DNA from: Alteromonas sp. 5E99-2
Lineage (GTDB): Bacteria > Pseudomonadota > Gammaproteobacteria > Enterobacterales > Alteromonadaceae
Length of the DNA stretch: 43,160 nt
Direction of reading: 5' to 3'
NCBI RefSeq assembly: GCF_017368475.1
Contig: NZ_JAFNJE010000017.1
Location: forward strand, 1 to 43,160
This document shows, one piece after another, positions 32,696 to 42,790 of this stretch. The translations under genes were made by a program, and so were the position numbers. A model generated the notes under the pieces. That model was not told the origin of the DNA, did no database searches, and was given only the letters and a program-made list of their open reading frames with translations. Numbering within the stretch: the stretch's first letter is position 1; each line of letters opens with the position of its first letter.

Positions 32696-35600
32696 ATGTG
32701 GTTAAGTGATGTGTCGGTAAAACGCCCTGTTTTTGCAACCGTTATTAATTTAGTACTTATTATTTTTGGGCTTGTAGCGATCAGCTTGTTATCTCTTCGA
32801 GAATACCCCGATATTGATCCTCCCATTGTTTCAATTACTACAAACTATACTGGCGCGTCGGCAAGTATTATTGAAAGCCGAGTCACACAACTTATCGAAG
32901 ATAGAATTAGTGGTATCGAAGGGATTAAGAACATAACCTCGTCGAGTAGAAATGGCCGCTCTTCAGTGACCATAGAGTTCAAATTGTCTCGTGATATTGA
33001 CGCCGCTGCAAATGATGTTAGAGAACGTGTAAGCCGTGTTCTGAATAATCTACCAGAACAAGCGGATCCTCCTGAAGTTTCAAAAGCAACGTCAGATGAT
33101 GACGTTATAGTTTGGTATAACTTACGAAGTACCAATCTAAATATTATGGAGTTAACCGATTACGCTGAACGTTTTGTCGTTGACCGGCTTTCCATTGCAG
33201 AAGGTGTAGCACGTGTGCGTATCGGTGGCGGAAAAAGCTATGCAATGAAAGTGTCATTAGACCGCAATGCGTTAGCGGCGAGGGGCATTACCGTAAGTGA
33301 TATTGAAGACGTTATTCAATCTGAAAACGTAGAGCTTCCTGCTGGACAGGTTGAATCTAGTGATAGGGATTTTGAAGTACGTGTGGCTAGATCGTTTTTA
33401 AGCCCTGAGGACTTTTCACGTATCGCTGTTGCTACCGGTGACGATGGATATTTAGTGCGCTTGGGCGAAGTCGCTACCGTTGAACTTGCCGCTGCAGACG
33501 ATCAAACAGAGTTTCGTGGTGACGGTGTCAACATGATTGGCTTGGGCATCATTAAGCAATCAAAAGCCAATACATTAGAAGTTGGTCGAGCAGCTAAAAA
33601 GCAAATTGAGCTAATTGAAGAAACGTTACCGGACAACATCTTTGTTGTACCCAGCTACGATTCATCCGTGTTTATAGAAGCTTCGATTAATGAGGTGTAC
33701 AACACACTTGGCATTGCTATGCTGATGGTTGTTATTGTGATTTATGTTTTTCTAGGCAATATTAGAGCAACACTTATTCCTGCTGTTACCGTTCCTGTTT
33801 CCCTTATTGGGGCATTCGTTGTGATGTATGCAATGAACTTTTCAATTAACCTACTAACCTTACTCGCACTGGTATTAGCAATTGGTTTAGTGGTAGACGA
33901 TGCAATCGTAGTATTGGAAAATATTTACCGCCGGATTGAAATGGGTGAACCTCCAATTCTGGCTGCATATCGCGGTGCCAGAGAAGTAGGCTTTGCTGTT
34001 ATAGCTACTACATTGGTACTTATTTCGGTATTTCTTCCTTTGTTATTCTTAGAAGGGAACGTTGGGCGATTGTTTAAAGAGTTTGCAATTGCGATAGCTG
34101 CTGCCGTGGCATTTTCGAGTTTTACTGCGCTATCTTTGTCTCCTATGATGGCATCTAAACTATTGAAGAAAAGAGAGCGATCGAATGGATTTGGAAAATG
34201 GATAGACGCTACTTTCAAAAAGGTAGAATCTGGTTATTTTAATATTCTAGGTAAGACTCTTCATCAGCCTATTGCAATGGGCATTCTACTCATTTTATCT
34301 GTAGTCGCTGTAATGCAATTGTATAAGTTAATTCCTGAAGAATTTGTGCCAAGAGAAGACAGAGGAAATTTCTTTGTCGTGATGCAAGTACAAGAAGGCG
34401 CAAGTTATGAAAGTAATTCAGCTAACTTGGCTAAATTGGAACAGATTTTACTGCCTTACTACGAAAGAGGTGAAATTTCACGAGTTATTGTTAGAACACC
34501 TGGTTTTGGTGGGCAAGGAGGCGTTGCTGTTATCGCTGGGCCTGACTGGGAAGAAAAAACGCAGTCCAGTTTTGAGTTGATGGAAAAGATCAGTGCTGAA
34601 GTAACTAACATACCCGATATTAGAGCGTTTACCATTATGCGCAGCGGTATTGCCGGCCGAGGCTTTGGCCGACCAGTACAATTTGTGCTGCAAGGCGACA
34701 CGTATGAAAACTTGGTTGATTGGCGTAACACTCTTATAGCTAAAGCTGGGGAAAACCCAAATTTACTGAGGTTAGATTCTGATTACAAAGAGACATTCCC
34801 GCAATTGCTTATTGATATCGATAAAGACAGAGCGGCAGACTTGGGCGTTTCAGTGACTGAAATCGGACGTACGTTAGAGACCATGTTAGGTCAAAGAACC
34901 GTTTCTACTTTTCTCGATAGAGGAGAAGAGTATGACGTTATTTTGGAAGGCATAGACGACGATTATCGCAGTCCAGACAGCATTGACAATATTTATGTTC
35001 GCTCGGGCAGAACGGAAGAGCTAATTCCTTTGGATAACTTAATTACATTCAAGGAACAAGCAACGTCATCCCAACTTAATCGCTACAACCGTATGAGAGC
35101 CATTACAATAGAAGCTAACCTTGCAGATGGCTACACCGTTGGAGAGGCATTGGCTTATTTAGAGGATATTGTTGCAACTGAATTGCCCGCAGAGGTTTCT
35201 ATTGATTACAAAGGAGAATCTCAGCTTTATCAAGAATCAGGGAGTTCATTTGTATTTATCTTTGCTCTGGCTTTGGCAATAACGTATTTAGTATTGGCGG
35301 CGCAATTTGAAAGCTGGGTTCACCCTTGGGTGATCATGCTAACTGTACCTCTCGCGTTATTGGGAGCCTTTGTTGGGCTATATCTTGCGGGAATGAGTAT
35401 AAATATATACAGCCAAATCGGATTAGTCATGTTAATTGGGCTAGCGGCTAAAAATGGTATTTTAATCGTTGAATTCGCTAACCAGTTACGAGATGCTGGA
35501 CATGAATTTGAAGAAGCGTTAAAGCGAGCAGCAGCGCTTCGTCTCCGACCTATTGTCATGACAGGGTTTACTACCGTATTCAGTTCTTTGCCTTTAATTT

Positions 35601-35806
35601 TAGCTGTCGGGCCTGGTTCTGAAAGCCGATCTGTCATTGGTATGGTCATCTTTGCTGGGGTACTGATATCAACATTCATGACGTTATTTGTTGTGCCTAC
35701 CGCGTATGCTTGGATGGCTAGAGGGACAGGCTCACCTGAAATTCGTGCACAAGAAGTTGAAAAGCTTCAATCAGATATTCCTTATACTAAAGGTGAAAGT
35801 AACTGA
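32696..35806 (+). CDS. RND-family (HAE1-type) multidrug efflux pump
   Basis: A 1036-aa inner-membrane protein of full family length. It starts with the typical MWLSDVSVKRPVFATVINLVLI, has the proton-relay pair of Asp in TM4 (GLVVDDAIVVLENIYRR), and the second-half mirror (GLAAKNGILIVEFANQLR). Two large periplasmic loops carry substrates from periplasm or membrane to the channel. It resembles MexB/AcrB-like and VmeD-like pumps; I cannot name the substrate range. It forms an operon with the adaptor gene and is followed by a hairpin. Confidence 0.95.
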   Translation: MWLSDVSVKRPVFATVINLVLIIFGLVAISLLSLREYPDIDPPIVSITTNYTGASASIIESRVTQLIEDRISGIEGIKNITSSSRNGRSSVTIEFKLSRDIDAAANDVRERVSRVLNNLPEQADPPEVSKATSDDDVIVWYNLRSTNLNIMELTDYAERFVVDRLSIAEGVARVRIGGGKSYAMKVSLDRNALAARGITVSDIEDVIQSENVELPAGQVESSDRDFEVRVARSFLSPEDFSRIAVATGDDGYLVRLGEVATVELAAADDQTEFRGDGVNMIGLGIIKQSKANTLEVGRAAKKQIELIEETLPDNIFVVPSYDSSVFIEASINEVYNTLGIAMLMVVIVIYVFLGNIRATLIPAVTVPVSLIGAFVVMYAMNFSINLLTLLALVLAIGLVVDDAIVVLENIYRRIEMGEPPILAAYRGAREVGFAVIATTLVLISVFLPLLFLEGNVGRLFKEFAIAIAAAVAFSSFTALSLSPMMASKLLKKRERSNGFGKWIDATFKKVESGYFNILGKTLHQPIAMGILLILSVVAVMQLYKLIPEEFVPREDRGNFFVVMQVQEGASYESNSANLAKLEQILLPYYERGEISRVIVRTPGFGGQGGVAVIAGPDWEEKTQSSFELMEKISAEVTNIPDIRAFTIMRSGIAGRGFGRPVQFVLQGDTYENLVDWRNTLIAKAGENPNLLRLDSDYKETFPQLLIDIDKDRAADLGVSVTEIGRTLETMLGQRTVSTFLDRGEEYDVILEGIDDDYRSPDSIDNIYVRSGRTEELIPLDNLITFKEQATSSQLNRYNRMRAITIEANLADGYTVGEALAYLEDIVATELPAEVSIDYKGESQLYQESGSSFVFIFALALAITYLVLAAQFESWVHPWVIMLTVPLALLGAFVGLYLAGMSINIYSQIGLVMLIGLAAKNGILIVEFANQLRDAGHEFEEALKRAAALRLRPIVMTGFTTVFSSLPLILAVGPGSESRSVIGMVIFAGVLISTFMTLFVVPTAYAWMARGTGSPEIRAQEVEKLQSDIPYTKGESN

Positions 35807-35824
35807 TCTTTTGCTCCTCAAATA

Positions 35825-35856
35825 GAGCGGTGTTGTACGTTTCACATACACCGCTC
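35825..35856 (+). terminator. Hairpin after the RND pump gene
   Basis: GAGCGGTGT (35825-35833) pairs perfectly with ACACCGCTC (35848-35856); a moderately T-rich tail follows. Confidence 0.65.
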
Positions 35857-35923
35857 ATTATCTTTGATATATTTATTCAAAAATTAAAGCTTTTTATTCA
35901 TTGAAGTGTTAGGTTGTTGTTAC

Positions 35924-37732
35924 ATGTTTTATAAGCAAAATCCATTTTCCATGCAGTCACACTCTTTCCTTAAAGCACTATACTTCCTTTGTTTTAACTG
36001 TTTTATATTCCATAGCACGGCTTATGGAAATGTGGATGTCGATGGATTTATAACCGAAAATAGAACCGATACGTACAGTTGTCCTGATGCAAATACGTTA
36101 GCAACGCTTGATGAATATTTAAGTAGAGATGACTTAACAGAAAATCAGTTATTTAATTTGTCTGTAGAAAAAACACACCTATTTATGTGTGAAGGGCGAG
36201 TTATCGAAGCGATTGATATTTTAAAAAGCCAAATTGAGAAGCCTGAAATTGACAAGACATCGTATTTTTATGCGTCGGCAATTTATCAAATAGGTTTTGG
36301 CTATGACACCCAAGAATCCCCTGAGCGCTGTGGTTTCTATGAAAAAGCCATAGAATTATCATCTCCAACTCTACATAGTGATGTTTTTTTAAGTGCGTCT
36401 TTAGGGCGTATTACTAACTGCCTCAAATCAAGTAGTGTTACGGATCGTCTAGAGGCGTTATTTAGGATCCTTCAGAAATATTCTAAATCAGAAAATAACG
36501 ATATTCTTGCCCAAATCCACAACAATATCGGTTTAGTTTACGGTAAAGAATTGGAACAATACGCCCTTGCTGCTGAGCAGTATATGAAAGCACACGAGTT
36601 TGCCAAAGAGGAAGCTGAAGGAACTGAAAAAATTAGTTTCTTAATTAGCGCTGTAACGGCACAGTTGGCTAGTGGAAAAATTCAACAAGCACATGATTCA
36701 ATTCAAGAATTTGAAAGAATTAATAAAACAATCAATACGCCGTTAAGTAACTTTTATTACTTTCACGCGTTGAGTAGTTATTACTATCGAACTGGTAATT
36801 TCAACGAAATGAAGTTGATACTCCCAGAATTGGTTAAATACGCAGAACCGTTATCTAACTCTTATATCAATGCGGTGGTCGCTTGGTATGGCGTTGCTAT
36901 TTGTGTAGACGAGCTAGACATTCCGTGTATCGATGATTATATAAAAAATAATCAATACTTACCTTTTGAAAACAGTCAATTCTTTTGGAGCTTGAAAGTG
37001 CAAATGCATATTCTTCTGGACCAAAAAGAAGAGGCTCTTTCAGCCTTAGATATTTTCGAAAAAGCAGTATTTAAACGCTATTATACGTCTCAAGATTCTG
37101 CTGGAATACTTGGCGTTGCGAAATTGTATAGCCAAATAGAAGCATTAGAAAAAGAAATAGAATTAGAGCGAAAAATTAGACAGTACTGGATTGCTGGTGG
37201 CTTTGTTGGCCTTGCTTTTGGAATTATTGTTTTGGTGTATATTTTACGCAAAAAACAACTGGCAAGAATGGCAATTGATCCTGTCACTGAGTTATTAAAC
37301 TCTAGAACTGCAGTAAATCGAATAGGTAAGGTAGACGTACCTGAGTGGGGAAGAACCAACGCCATTGCTATCTTTGATTTGGGGAATTTTAGAGAGTTAA
37401 ATCGAGTACTTGGAGCAACTAGCAGTGATAGGGTTATCAGGCAAATTGCACGGTCTTTACAAAAGGTAACCAGAGCTAACGATATTTTAGGCCGGTTTGG
37501 TCCAGAGCAGTTCGTGTTGTGCTTGCATAATATTGAAGAGCAAAGTGCAAAACAGTTTTTTGACCGTGTTCAAACAGAGCTCGACAATACGGTATTTCAT
37601 GAGGGACAACATAATGTTCCCAGCGTGGATTCAAGCATGAGTGTGTTTACTACTACAGAAAAATTCATCGATTTAGACGCGGTTTTTGATGAAATGTTGA
37701 TGTCGATAAATATCACTAAATCAAAAGCTTAG
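35924..37732 (+). CDS. TPR-type sensor with degenerate GGDEF domain
   Basis: A 602-aa protein. I take the ATG at 35924 (AGG 10 bases before); a GTG at 35906 is also open. A signal peptide or anchor (KALYFLCFNCFIF) is followed by a helical periplasmic region of TPR type (about residues 70-400), one membrane segment (AGGFVGLAFGIIVLVYIL) and a cytoplasmic GGDEF domain beginning IDPVTELLNSRTAVNR. The active-site loop that should read GGDEF is FGPEQF (GRFGPEQFVLCL), so diguanylate cyclase activity is unlikely. It may bind GTP or c-di-GMP as a sensor, or work through protein contacts. The layout is common in Alteromonadales. Confidence 0.88.
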   Translation: MFYKQNPFSMQSHSFLKALYFLCFNCFIFHSTAYGNVDVDGFITENRTDTYSCPDANTLATLDEYLSRDDLTENQLFNLSVEKTHLFMCEGRVIEAIDILKSQIEKPEIDKTSYFYASAIYQIGFGYDTQESPERCGFYEKAIELSSPTLHSDVFLSASLGRITNCLKSSSVTDRLEALFRILQKYSKSENNDILAQIHNNIGLVYGKELEQYALAAEQYMKAHEFAKEEAEGTEKISFLISAVTAQLASGKIQQAHDSIQEFERINKTINTPLSNFYYFHALSSYYYRTGNFNEMKLILPELVKYAEPLSNSYINAVVAWYGVAICVDELDIPCIDDYIKNNQYLPFENSQFFWSLKVQMHILLDQKEEALSALDIFEKAVFKRYYTSQDSAGILGVAKLYSQIEALEKEIELERKIRQYWIAGGFVGLAFGIIVLVYILRKKQLARMAIDPVTELLNSRTAVNRIGKVDVPEWGRTNAIAIFDLGNFRELNRVLGATSSDRVIRQIARSLQKVTRANDILGRFGPEQFVLCLHNIEEQSAKQFFDRVQTELDNTVFHEGQHNVPSVDSSMSVFTTTEKFIDLDAVFDEMLMSINITKSKA

Positions 37733-37736
37733 AATA

Positions 37737-38273
37737 TTATAGTTTTCTATTTCTGCTTAAATCTGTGATTAGCTTTTTGTGCTTGGGGAATTCGTTGATG
37801 AGTTCTTGAGTATCGCCTAGCGCCATGTCTTCATATTCAAAGCCAGGAGCGACCGCTTCGCCAATCAACCCATATCCATGATTAGCCTTAGTTCCAATTG
37901 TTGATGCTTTCCATACACCTCCAGGAACAATCAGTTGAAATTTCTGGCCTAAGGTGAAATCTGAGCCTAAAACATGTTCTTCAAGTCGACCGCAAGGGTA
38001 GATTAAATAATAAGTAATCGGGTCTCCGGCATGGAAATAATGCATGATATCGGATTTGTTTTTATGAAAATGACCTATTGGCTCGGCGCGGGTGAGCAAG
38101 TAGTAAATTGATGTCATGGTCACTCGCTGGCCTTCAGGAGTGCTGATTTCTCTTGAATCCGAGGCTTTAAATGTTTGTTTGTAATAGCCACCTTCTATAT
38201 GAGCTTCTAGTTCTAAAGCGTCGACTATTTTCTGAATAGAAAGTGTGTCCGAATTTTTTTGTTTCATAGACAT
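37737..38273 (-). CDS. DUF985 cupin-fold protein
   Basis: A 178-aa soluble protein with the DUF985 (Cupin_5) pattern: EAHIEGGYYKQTF, TSIYYLLTRAEPIGHFHKNKSDIMHYFHAGDP (positions about 48-80), LIVPGGVWKAS and APGFEYEDMALGD. The His residues in HFHKNKSDIMHYF are probable metal ligands. Function in the cell is unknown; sugar-nucleotide epimerase-like cupins are the closest fold. It lies 53 bases after the aminotransferase gene on the same strand. Confidence 0.9.
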   Translation of the reverse strand: MSMKQKNSDTLSIQKIVDALELEAHIEGGYYKQTFKASDSREISTPEGQRVTMTSIYYLLTRAEPIGHFHKNKSDIMHYFHAGDPITYYLIYPCGRLEEHVLGSDFTLGQKFQLIVPGGVWKASTIGTKANHGYGLIGEAVAPGFEYEDMALGDTQELINEFPKHKKLITDLSRNRKL

Positions 38274-38326
38274 GGTTGAAAACCTATTAGTTGAAAATAT
38301 ACATTCTGTTTTATCAGCATAGCTTT

Positions 38327-39475
38327 TTAGCAGAATTCCTTTAGCGTCTTTTCAATAACGCCAATGGCGGTACTCAATTGCTCAGGGTTACAGTAACTAA
38401 AATTCAACCTAAGCGCTGGTTTCGATTCACAGCCCTGCGGATAGAAAACACTTCCTGGTACAACACAAACACCTTGCTCTAATAACTTTTTGGCAACAAG
38501 GTTATCGTCGAGGTCGGTTAATGCCAACCAAATGAACATACCTCCTTCCACTGTGTTAAATGTACATCCATATTGTTTTAGCGCTTCAAGTTTTTTTGCA
38601 ATAAATTGGTATCTGGACTCATATTTAGCGCAAACATTCTTTAAGTGGGATGGGTAGTCAGCGTGCTGAAGTACGTGCAACAAGGCTGCTTGTAGTGGCA
38701 GAGCACTGTGTAAGTCAGCGGCTTGTTTTAACTTTATAAGTTCGTCAATGACCCACTCAGACGCACTGACGCTAGCTAACCGAATGCCAGGCGTAACCGA
38801 TTTAGAAAATGACTGTAACAACACGCTTTTTTCGGGACAAAATGACGACACCAATGGCGCCATATTATCGCCAAATTGAAGCTCTCTATAGGGAGCATCT
38901 TCAATAAAGAATACGTTGTGTTTTTTACATAGGGCCGCTACGCCTTCGCGTTTTTGTGTAGACCAGCTAACCCCTGTTGGGTTGTGGAAATCCGGTACGC
39001 CATAAAAGAATTGAACATCTTTGGTGGTGAACAACTGCTCTAATGCATTTAAATCGGGGCCGTCAGCCTGCTGTGTTACCGCTTCGATATTAGCTTGGGT
39101 GAGTTCAAACACTTGCAACGCACCCAAGTAGCTTGGTGCTTCTAGCACTATGGTATCGTCTTTATTCAAAAATGCTCTGGCAATCAAATCTAGCCCTTGC
39201 TGAGAGCCGCTGCAAATCATGGTTTTATGGTTTGCTACCGATGAATTTTCTTGCAAGTAATCGATTAACGGGCGATGACCCAATGTTTCACCGTATTGAT
39301 AGAGCTCAGGCTCGTCAGCAATTGATTTAAGTGCGGATTCAAATAAATCTACAGGAAGAAATTCTGTGGCGGGAAGCCCTCCCGCCAAAGAAATTACACC
39401 GGGCTTTTTAGCTTCGGTTAAGATTTCTCGTATATAAGATGGACGAATATTTTTTAATGAATGGCTAACGCGCAT
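38327..39475 (-). CDS. PLP-dependent aminotransferase (class I/II, 2-aminoadipate/MocR-type)
   Basis: A 382-aa protein of aminotransferase fold type I. It starts SHSLKNIRPSYIREIL and ISLAGGLPATEFLP, as in LysN-like 2-aminoadipate and multi-substrate aminotransferases that also form the C-terminal half of MocR regulators. The PLP-binding Lys is in QSFSKSVTPGIRLA (near residue 224); YQYGETLGHRPL and FYGVPDFHNPTG are also typical. There is no HTH domain, so it is an enzyme and not a regulator. It is divergent from an AraC/GyrI regulator and could be its target. Confidence 0.88.
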   Translation of the reverse strand: MRVSHSLKNIRPSYIREILTEAKKPGVISLAGGLPATEFLPVDLFESALKSIADEPELYQYGETLGHRPLIDYLQENSSVANHKTMICSGSQQGLDLIARAFLNKDDTIVLEAPSYLGALQVFELTQANIEAVTQQADGPDLNALEQLFTTKDVQFFYGVPDFHNPTGVSWSTQKREGVAALCKKHNVFFIEDAPYRELQFGDNMAPLVSSFCPEKSVLLQSFSKSVTPGIRLASVSASEWVIDELIKLKQAADLHSALPLQAALLHVLQHADYPSHLKNVCAKYESRYQFIAKKLEALKQYGCTFNTVEGGMFIWLALTDLDDNLVAKKLLEQGVCVVPGSVFYPQGCESKPALRLNFSYCNPEQLSTAIGVIEKTLKEFC

Positions 39476-39588
39476 AGTATCAACAGCAATGATATAAAAT
39501 TCTGGGTGTAGACTAACGGTATAGTGTATTAAATTGTTGTTGATATATGCTAATCTATTTGTTGATTTATGCTGTATTTGATTGAATT

Positions 39589-40461
39589 ATGAATAGTAAA
39601 CAAAACCCTAGAATTAATGACGTGCTCTATCATATTCATCGCGATATCGCGTCGCCACTGACTGCGAAAAAGCTGGCTCACATCGCTGCCTATTCTGAGC
39701 AACACTTTCATCGAGTGTTTAAGCAAAGTGTAGGAGAGTCTGTTAACCGCTATATTCGACGCACTCGATTAGAGCATGCGGCAAATCAGCTTATGTTTGA
39801 TACTGAAAACAGCATACTAACCGTTGCAGAAAAGTGTGGTTTTGTGTCTTTGTCCTCTTTTAATCACGTATTTAAGGCTCAGTTTGGTATGACGCCGGGA
39901 CAATGGCGGCGAAAAGAGGTGCAACCGGAACATTCACCTTACTTAACCGAACCCGAAATCATATGGGGGGCAGAACAGGTGAAAAAAGCTTCGTTACCAA
40001 CACCGACCGTAGTAGAACTGCCGAACCAATATACGGTTTATATTCGGCATCAGGGATATGGACGATCAATTACTAAGGCATGGTCATTATTGAAAGCATG
40101 GGCCATTCAACAAGGTATTTATGACAATGCATTGCAAATCGGTTTACATCACTCTAATCCAGCCTGGGTTAACTTAGAACAATGCCGTTATGTTGCTTGT
40201 TTGGCTATTGATAAACCTATGCCTAAGCAAAGTAAGGTTGATCAAATGATCATTCCTGGAGGACTTCATGTGGCTTTTCGATTACAAGGCCAATACGGTG
40301 AGCTGGTTCCTTGGCTAACCCGTATTCTTGAGGATTGGCTACCTAAATCAGGGTATAAATTGCAAACAACCCCAATAATTGCACAATACGTAAAAAATCA
40401 TTTTTTATCTGAAGATGAGCAATTCGACGTCAAACTTTATTTACCTGTGTCCTTAGCATAA
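39589..40461 (+). CDS. AraC-family regulator with GyrI-like effector domain
   Basis: A 290-aa protein. Residues about 8-105 hold the two HTH motifs of AraC/XylS proteins (LTAKKLAHIAAYSEQHFHRVFK and SILTVAEKCGFVSLSSFNHVFKAQFG, quoted by their extents), ending in TPGQWRR. Residues about 130-290 form a GyrI-like/SOUL-type small-molecule-binding domain (VELPNQYTVYIRHQGYG ... IPGGLHVAFRLQGQY). Relatives include Rob and SoxS-like multidrug sensors. It is divergent from the aminotransferase with 113 bases between. A perfect terminator begins at its stop codon. Confidence 0.92.
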   Translation: MNSKQNPRINDVLYHIHRDIASPLTAKKLAHIAAYSEQHFHRVFKQSVGESVNRYIRRTRLEHAANQLMFDTENSILTVAEKCGFVSLSSFNHVFKAQFGMTPGQWRRKEVQPEHSPYLTEPEIIWGAEQVKKASLPTPTVVELPNQYTVYIRHQGYGRSITKAWSLLKAWAIQQGIYDNALQIGLHHSNPAWVNLEQCRYVACLAIDKPMPKQSKVDQMIIPGGLHVAFRLQGQYGELVPWLTRILEDWLPKSGYKLQTTPIIAQYVKNHFLSEDEQFDVKLYLPVSLA

Positions 40462-40491
40462 AAAACGCCGATAGAGAGCTATCGGCGTTTT
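40462..40491. terminator. Bidirectional rho-independent terminator
   Basis: AAAACGCCGATAG (40462-40474), a 4-base loop and CTATCGGCGTTTT (40479-40491) form a perfect 13-bp stem. It serves the convergent AraC and oligopeptidase genes. Confidence 0.95.
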
Positions 40492-40513
40492 ATTCATTTA
40501 GGCGAGTCTAAGC

Positions 40514-42661
40514 TTATAGAGATTCAATACCCATATTGTATAAGATGAAGCCGTATATATCGGTGAACTGCTCGATAACTTTGCTCGTGGGCGTACCTGC
40601 ACCATGACCTGCGTCACTTTCAATTCTGATCATCGTTGGGTTTGGCCCTGTTTGCTTACTTTGCAATTCTGCTGCAAATTTAAATGAATGAGCAGGGACT
40701 ACTCTATCATCGTGATCGGCAGTAGTAATAAGCGTCGCAGGATACTGAACACCTTCTTTTACATTGTGCACAGGAGAATAGGCTTTTAGGTATTCATACA
40801 TCTCTTTGCTTTGCTCTGATGTACCATAGTCATATGCCCAACCTGCACCGGCAGTAAAGGTGTGGTAGCGAAGCATGTCTAATACTCCTACTTGAGGAAT
40901 GGCTACTTTAAACATGTCAGGACGCTGAGTCATAACCGCACCGACGAGTAAACCGCCATTCGATCCGCCATTAAGCGCCAAGTAGTCTGAGCTGGTATAT
41001 TTGGTGTCTATTAGGTATTCGGCAGCGGCAATGAAGTCATCAAAAACGTTTTGCTTTTTCATTTGTGTGCCGGCATCGTGCCATTCTTTACCGTATTCGC
41101 CACCACCGCGAATATTGGCAACAGCATAAACACCACCAAGTTCTAGCCAAGCAGCGACTGTAGCTCTAAAACTTGGCGTAAGGCTAATATTAAAGCCGCC
41201 ATACCCATACAGTATGGTTGGGTTACTACCATCTAGCTTTGTATCTTTGTGATGAGTGATCATCATAGGCACTTTAGTGCCATCTTTAGATGTATAGAAC
41301 ACTTGGCTAGACACAAAGTTATCCGGTTTAAAGGCCGTTTTAGGTTGATTGAATACCTCAGTTTTGCCTGTAGCAATATCAAAAGAATAACTCGTTGACG
41401 GGGTTTTATAATTTGTAAAACGGAAAAACGTAGTTTCGTCGTTGGTTTTACCATTAAACCCGCCAGCAGAACCTATTCCTGGAAGTTCGATGTTACGGAT
41501 TAACTTTCCTTCAAGGGAGTACTGCTTCACTTGAGTTGTTGCGTCTACGATATAAAGGGCAAAAATGGAGTTTCCGGCAAAAGAAGGTTCTAACACATTC
41601 TCTGTTTCTGGGATCAAATCTTCCCATTTATCTGGCGTAGGAGCATTCGCATTCACTTTTACGATTTTACTATTCGGCGCATTTAGGTTGGTGATGAAAA
41701 ACAGTGTGTCGTCGGTATTATGCAGTAAATAAGTGTCCGAATCCGTATGGTCAAGAACCGTCACAAGTGGCGCATCGGGCTTTGATAAATCTTGTAAATA
41801 AAGTTTGTTACCCGACGTCGATACGCTGGCTGAAATTAATAAGTAGCGATTGTCTTCACTTACTGTGGCACCTACGTAGCGGTGCTTTTGCGCATCGGTA
41901 TGACCAAAAACAGCAATATCGTCAGCTTGAGGCGTACCTATTTTGTGGTAATAAAGCTTATGCTGATCGGTTTTGGCACTCAGTTCGCTACCGTCGGGCT
42001 TATCATAACTGGAATAATAAAAGCCGTCGTTACCCACCCAGCTTATGCCACTGAACTTTACATCGATGAGCGGTTCGCTCACAGGCAGTTTAGTCTCGGT
42101 ATCGACAATGACAATTTCGCGCCAATCACTACCGCCGTCAGACGTTTGATATGCGGCTAAACCGCCGTCTTCAGAAAAAGACACGTTAGACATAGATTTA
42201 GTGCCGTCTTCACTGAATGTGTTGGGGTCGAGAAAGACTTCCAGTTCATTATCCGTAACGCTATCACTTTTACTGCGGTATAGGACATATTGGTTCTGGA
42301 GGCCGTCGTTTTTATAAATATAGATATAGTTGCCTTCTTTAAAAGGCGTACCTACTTTTTCATAGTTAATTAGATCGCTTAGGGTTTGACTAATTTTTTG
42401 CTTGTAAGGTATGCCTTCGAGGAAACTTTGAGTAAGGGCATTTTGCGTTTTAACCCACTGTGCGGTTTTTTCACTGCGATCATCTTCTAACCAACGATAA
42501 GGATCAGCAACCTTCTCGTCGAAATACACATCAACTACGTCTTGTTTTTTCGTAGTGGGGTAGGTAAATGCAGCTTCTGGTTCAGGCTGGGAGGCTTTTT
42601 CATTACATGCGGTAATCGACACAAATACACCTAGTACACTGGCAAGGGTTAATTTCTTCAC
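40514..42661 (-). CDS. Prolyl oligopeptidase (S9A), lipoprotein form
   Basis: A 715-aa serine peptidase that cuts short peptides after Pro. The N-terminal signal ends in a lipobox (SITAC, Cys19), so it is a membrane-anchored periplasmic protein. The N-terminal beta-propeller starts YPTTKKQDVVDVYFDEKVADPYRWLEDD (residues about 34-61). The C-terminal hydrolase domain has the nucleophile in LNGGSNGGLL (near residue 566), the Asp in TADHDDRVVPAHS (near 650) and the His in DAGHGAG (near 685). It is transcribed alone, between a terminator and the Rhs fragment. Confidence 0.95.
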   Translation of the reverse strand: MKKLTLASVLGVFVSITACNEKASQPEPEAAFTYPTTKKQDVVDVYFDEKVADPYRWLEDDRSEKTAQWVKTQNALTQSFLEGIPYKQKISQTLSDLINYEKVGTPFKEGNYIYIYKNDGLQNQYVLYRSKSDSVTDNELEVFLDPNTFSEDGTKSMSNVSFSEDGGLAAYQTSDGGSDWREIVIVDTETKLPVSEPLIDVKFSGISWVGNDGFYYSSYDKPDGSELSAKTDQHKLYYHKIGTPQADDIAVFGHTDAQKHRYVGATVSEDNRYLLISASVSTSGNKLYLQDLSKPDAPLVTVLDHTDSDTYLLHNTDDTLFFITNLNAPNSKIVKVNANAPTPDKWEDLIPETENVLEPSFAGNSIFALYIVDATTQVKQYSLEGKLIRNIELPGIGSAGGFNGKTNDETTFFRFTNYKTPSTSYSFDIATGKTEVFNQPKTAFKPDNFVSSQVFYTSKDGTKVPMMITHHKDTKLDGSNPTILYGYGGFNISLTPSFRATVAAWLELGGVYAVANIRGGGEYGKEWHDAGTQMKKQNVFDDFIAAAEYLIDTKYTSSDYLALNGGSNGGLLVGAVMTQRPDMFKVAIPQVGVLDMLRYHTFTAGAGWAYDYGTSEQSKEMYEYLKAYSPVHNVKEGVQYPATLITTADHDDRVVPAHSFKFAAELQSKQTGPNPTMIRIESDAGHGAGTPTSKVIEQFTDIYGFILYNMGIESL

Positions 42662-42790
42662 AATCTATGTTCCTTTTTGAGCAAAGTAAACTTAGATTAA
42701 AGGGTTTTTATTTAAAGTCTAGGCTGGTTGACCTCTTTTCGGTGCGCTTTGGCCTATATAAAAAGCATCCGCAATAGCGTAAGTAGTATT

